DNA of 58,283 nucleotides, from assembly GCA_002382975.1 (NCBI GenBank), contig DFTB01000002.1, positions 1 through 58,283 on the forward strand. Direction: 5' to 3'. The stretch's first letter is position 1. Each line of letters opens with the position of its first letter. Source of the DNA: Fibrobacter sp. UBA4223 (GTDB lineage: Bacteria; Fibrobacterota; Fibrobacteria; Fibrobacterales; Fibrobacteraceae). Below, piece by piece: positions 57,362 to 58,283 of the stretch. Position numbers and translations under genes: made by a program. The notes beneath the pieces are model-generated. The model was not told the DNA's origin, did not search any database, and saw only the letters and a program-made list of their open reading frames with translations.

Positions 57362-57640
57362 TATTTGAGTTCGCAAGCGGTTGGACTCTGAAAAAATCAG
57401 AAATTTTGGATAAAAGAACTGCGGTTTTGTCCATTTTATTTGCTCGTAATACAAAAACGCCCAGGCCTTTAATCTGGACGTTTTTGAATTGCTTGTGGAT
57501 CCTATCGCCGCTTCGCGGCTCCAGGATGACACCCCATACCTCAAAGCGTAGCGACCTCAAAGGCACGGAGTGCCGACCTCATTGCTTGTGGCTAGAGGCT
57601 ATTCCTAACGGGCTTCGCCCTACCAACCACTAACCACTGT
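57362..57640. other. Intergenic region with repeats and a hairpin terminator
   Basis: No gene seen. It holds a bidirectional hairpin AAAAACGCCCAG/CTGGACGTTTTT (57453-57485), a REP-like word GCTCCAGGATGACACC near 57520, and GGGCTTCGCCC near 57610. The minus-strand frames here are not protein-like. Confidence 0.65.
57453..57485. terminator. Bidirectional hairpin with T-runs on both sides
   Basis: AAAAACGcCCAG (57453-57464) pairs with CTGGaCGTTTTT (57474-57485). T-runs end the stem on either strand. It could terminate leuD from the right, about 155 bp after its stop. Confidence 0.75.
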
Positions 57641-58243
57641 TTACTTCAGAAAGTTCATATACGGCAGCTTGCTTGCAAGTTCCTGCACCTTGTCGGCGTT
57701 GGCCATGAGGGCGGAGCGTGCGTGCCAGGAGCCGTCGAGGAACTGACCGCGGGGGCCGTCGGCGAGCGTGAGCTCGATGGTTTCGTCACCCATCTTGAGC
57801 GTGCGGCTTTCGGTGCTCGTGACGAGTTCTTCGCTCGGGTGTGCTTCGATCCAGGCGAGAATCTTGTCAGCTACTTCGTGGCTTACCTTGTAGCAGGGCA
57901 CGCCAATGGCGACGCAGTTACCGAAGAAGATTTCGGAGTAGCTTTCGGCGATGATGGCGCGGATGCCCCAGCGCTTGAGAGCCTGCGGAGCGTGTTCACG
58001 GCTGGAACCGCAACCGAAGTTCTGGTTCGAGACGAGAATGGAGCCGTTCTTGTAGGCCGGATCGCGGAACGGGTGGACCTTGCCCTGGGCGGCGAGGCCA
58101 GCGATATCGTCGGCAAAGGCGTTGTCGCCGAGGCCTTCGAACGTGACGCACTTGAGGAAGCGTGCCGGGATGATACGGTCAGTGTCGATGTCGTTGCCGC
58201 GTACAGGAACGCCGGAACCTTTAACAATGTCGATAGAATTCAT
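57641..58243 (-). CDS. leuD: 3-isopropylmalate dehydratase small subunit
   Basis: LeuD is the swivel subunit of isopropylmalate isomerase, which also acts in the citramalate path to isoleucine. The 200-residue product begins GVPVRGNDIDTDRIIPARF and has GCGSSREHAPQAL near residue 77, both family signatures. AAGGAG stands 9 bp before the ATG. The end of leuC lies 19 bp upstream on the same strand. The call is firm. Confidence 0.95.
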   Translation of the reverse strand: MNSIDIVKGSGVPVRGNDIDTDRIIPARFLKCVTFEGLGDNAFADDIAGLAAQGKVHPFRDPAYKNGSILVSNQNFGCGSSREHAPQALKRWGIRAIIAESYSEIFFGNCVAIGVPCYKVSHEVADKILAWIEAHPSEELVTSTESRTLKMGDETIELTLADGPRGQFLDGSWHARSALMANADKVQELASKLPYMNFLK

Positions 58244-58262
58244 TTTTTAAATCTCCTTAGCG

Positions 58263-58283
58263 TTACTTGATGTACTTGCGGAC
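58263..58283 (-). CDS. leuC: leuC, last seven codons only
   Basis: The right edge encodes VRKYIK and a TAA on the minus strand, 19 bp before leuD. The position and reading direction fit the end of the isopropylmalate dehydratase large subunit gene. Too short to identify by itself. Confidence 0.55.
   Translation of the reverse strand, partial: VRKYIK

Noticed and set aside
1..58283. CRISPR array
   Set aside because: The repeat tracts have 7-bp periods or scattered copies; none has regular 25-40 bp repeats with unique spacers.

Overview
The window looks like a chromosomal segment of a Gram-negative bacterium of the Fibrobacter type (phylum Fibrobacterota). This is inferred from the gene content and style: outer-membrane machinery (BamA, OmpH/Skp-like, porin-like barrels, lipoproteins), a type IV pilus ATPase, EF-P with its EpmB-type enzyme, anaerobic metabolism (PFL activase), and intergenic spaces full of short tandem heptamer-like tracts and GGCGCC-centred palindromes. 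No rRNA, tRNA or CRISPR array was found. The one recognised stable RNA is tmRNA (27079-27433, minus), with tag ADENYALAA.

Layout. 1-9133: hslO (cut by the left edge), a DJ-1/PfpI protein, mnmA, the divergent epmB/efp pair, an intergenic segment that folds on paper into a multi-branched RNA ending in a terminator (4411-4568), a TIM-barrel-like protein, thiL and pilB. 9164-19112, all on the minus strand: spoIID-methylthiotransferase, yajC-def, a sugar-nucleotide epimerase, aroE coupled to an aroK-aroB fusion, an ACT protein with an MntP-type transporter, and a phenylacetate-CoA-type ligase. 19295-26757: bamA-ompH, pflA, galE and a Wzc-type polysaccharide tyrosine kinase. 26758-27713: a repeat-rich zone around tmRNA with two tandem two-hairpin elements, a 40-bp perfect palindrome over the tmRNA 5' end, and direct repeats. 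27714-43625: mfd, tatD-like, a small ORF with a structured leader, a porin with an Ala/Pro-rich linker, a Lys-rich exported protein, cimA, hisD, a compact lipoprotein/outer-membrane protein/cyclic-nucleotide-binding diguanylate cyclase operon, and a cysteine-cluster protein with a SprT-like peptidase. 43751-50641: an M29-type aminopeptidase, ssb-membrane protein-asd, a NamZ/DUF1343 protein, superoxide dismutase and a lipoprotein.

50700-57640 is the most accessory part: a PH-domain membrane protein, a maltose-acetyltransferase-like enzyme, an L,D-transpeptidase-fold protein, a decayed antitoxin/PIN-toxin pair, an orphan TRAP binding protein, an Rpn-type PD-(D/E)XK 'transposase' abutting a truncated RelE/ParE toxin whose antitoxin survives, an AT-rich orphan gene, and several copies of a GCTC-ATAAA-GAGC repeat. 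The right edge returns to core metabolism with leuD and the last codons of leuC.

The biosynthetic genes work together as expected. cimA (citramalate, feeding isoleucine) and leuCD belong to branched-chain synthesis, aroE-aroKB to the shikimate pathway, hisD to histidine, asd to the aspartate family, and galE plus the Wzc-like kinase to surface polysaccharide. The most unusual signals are non-coding: the candidate RNA after efp, the paired two-hairpin elements and the palindrome at tmRNA, and a repeat element read through as codons inside the methylthiotransferase gene.
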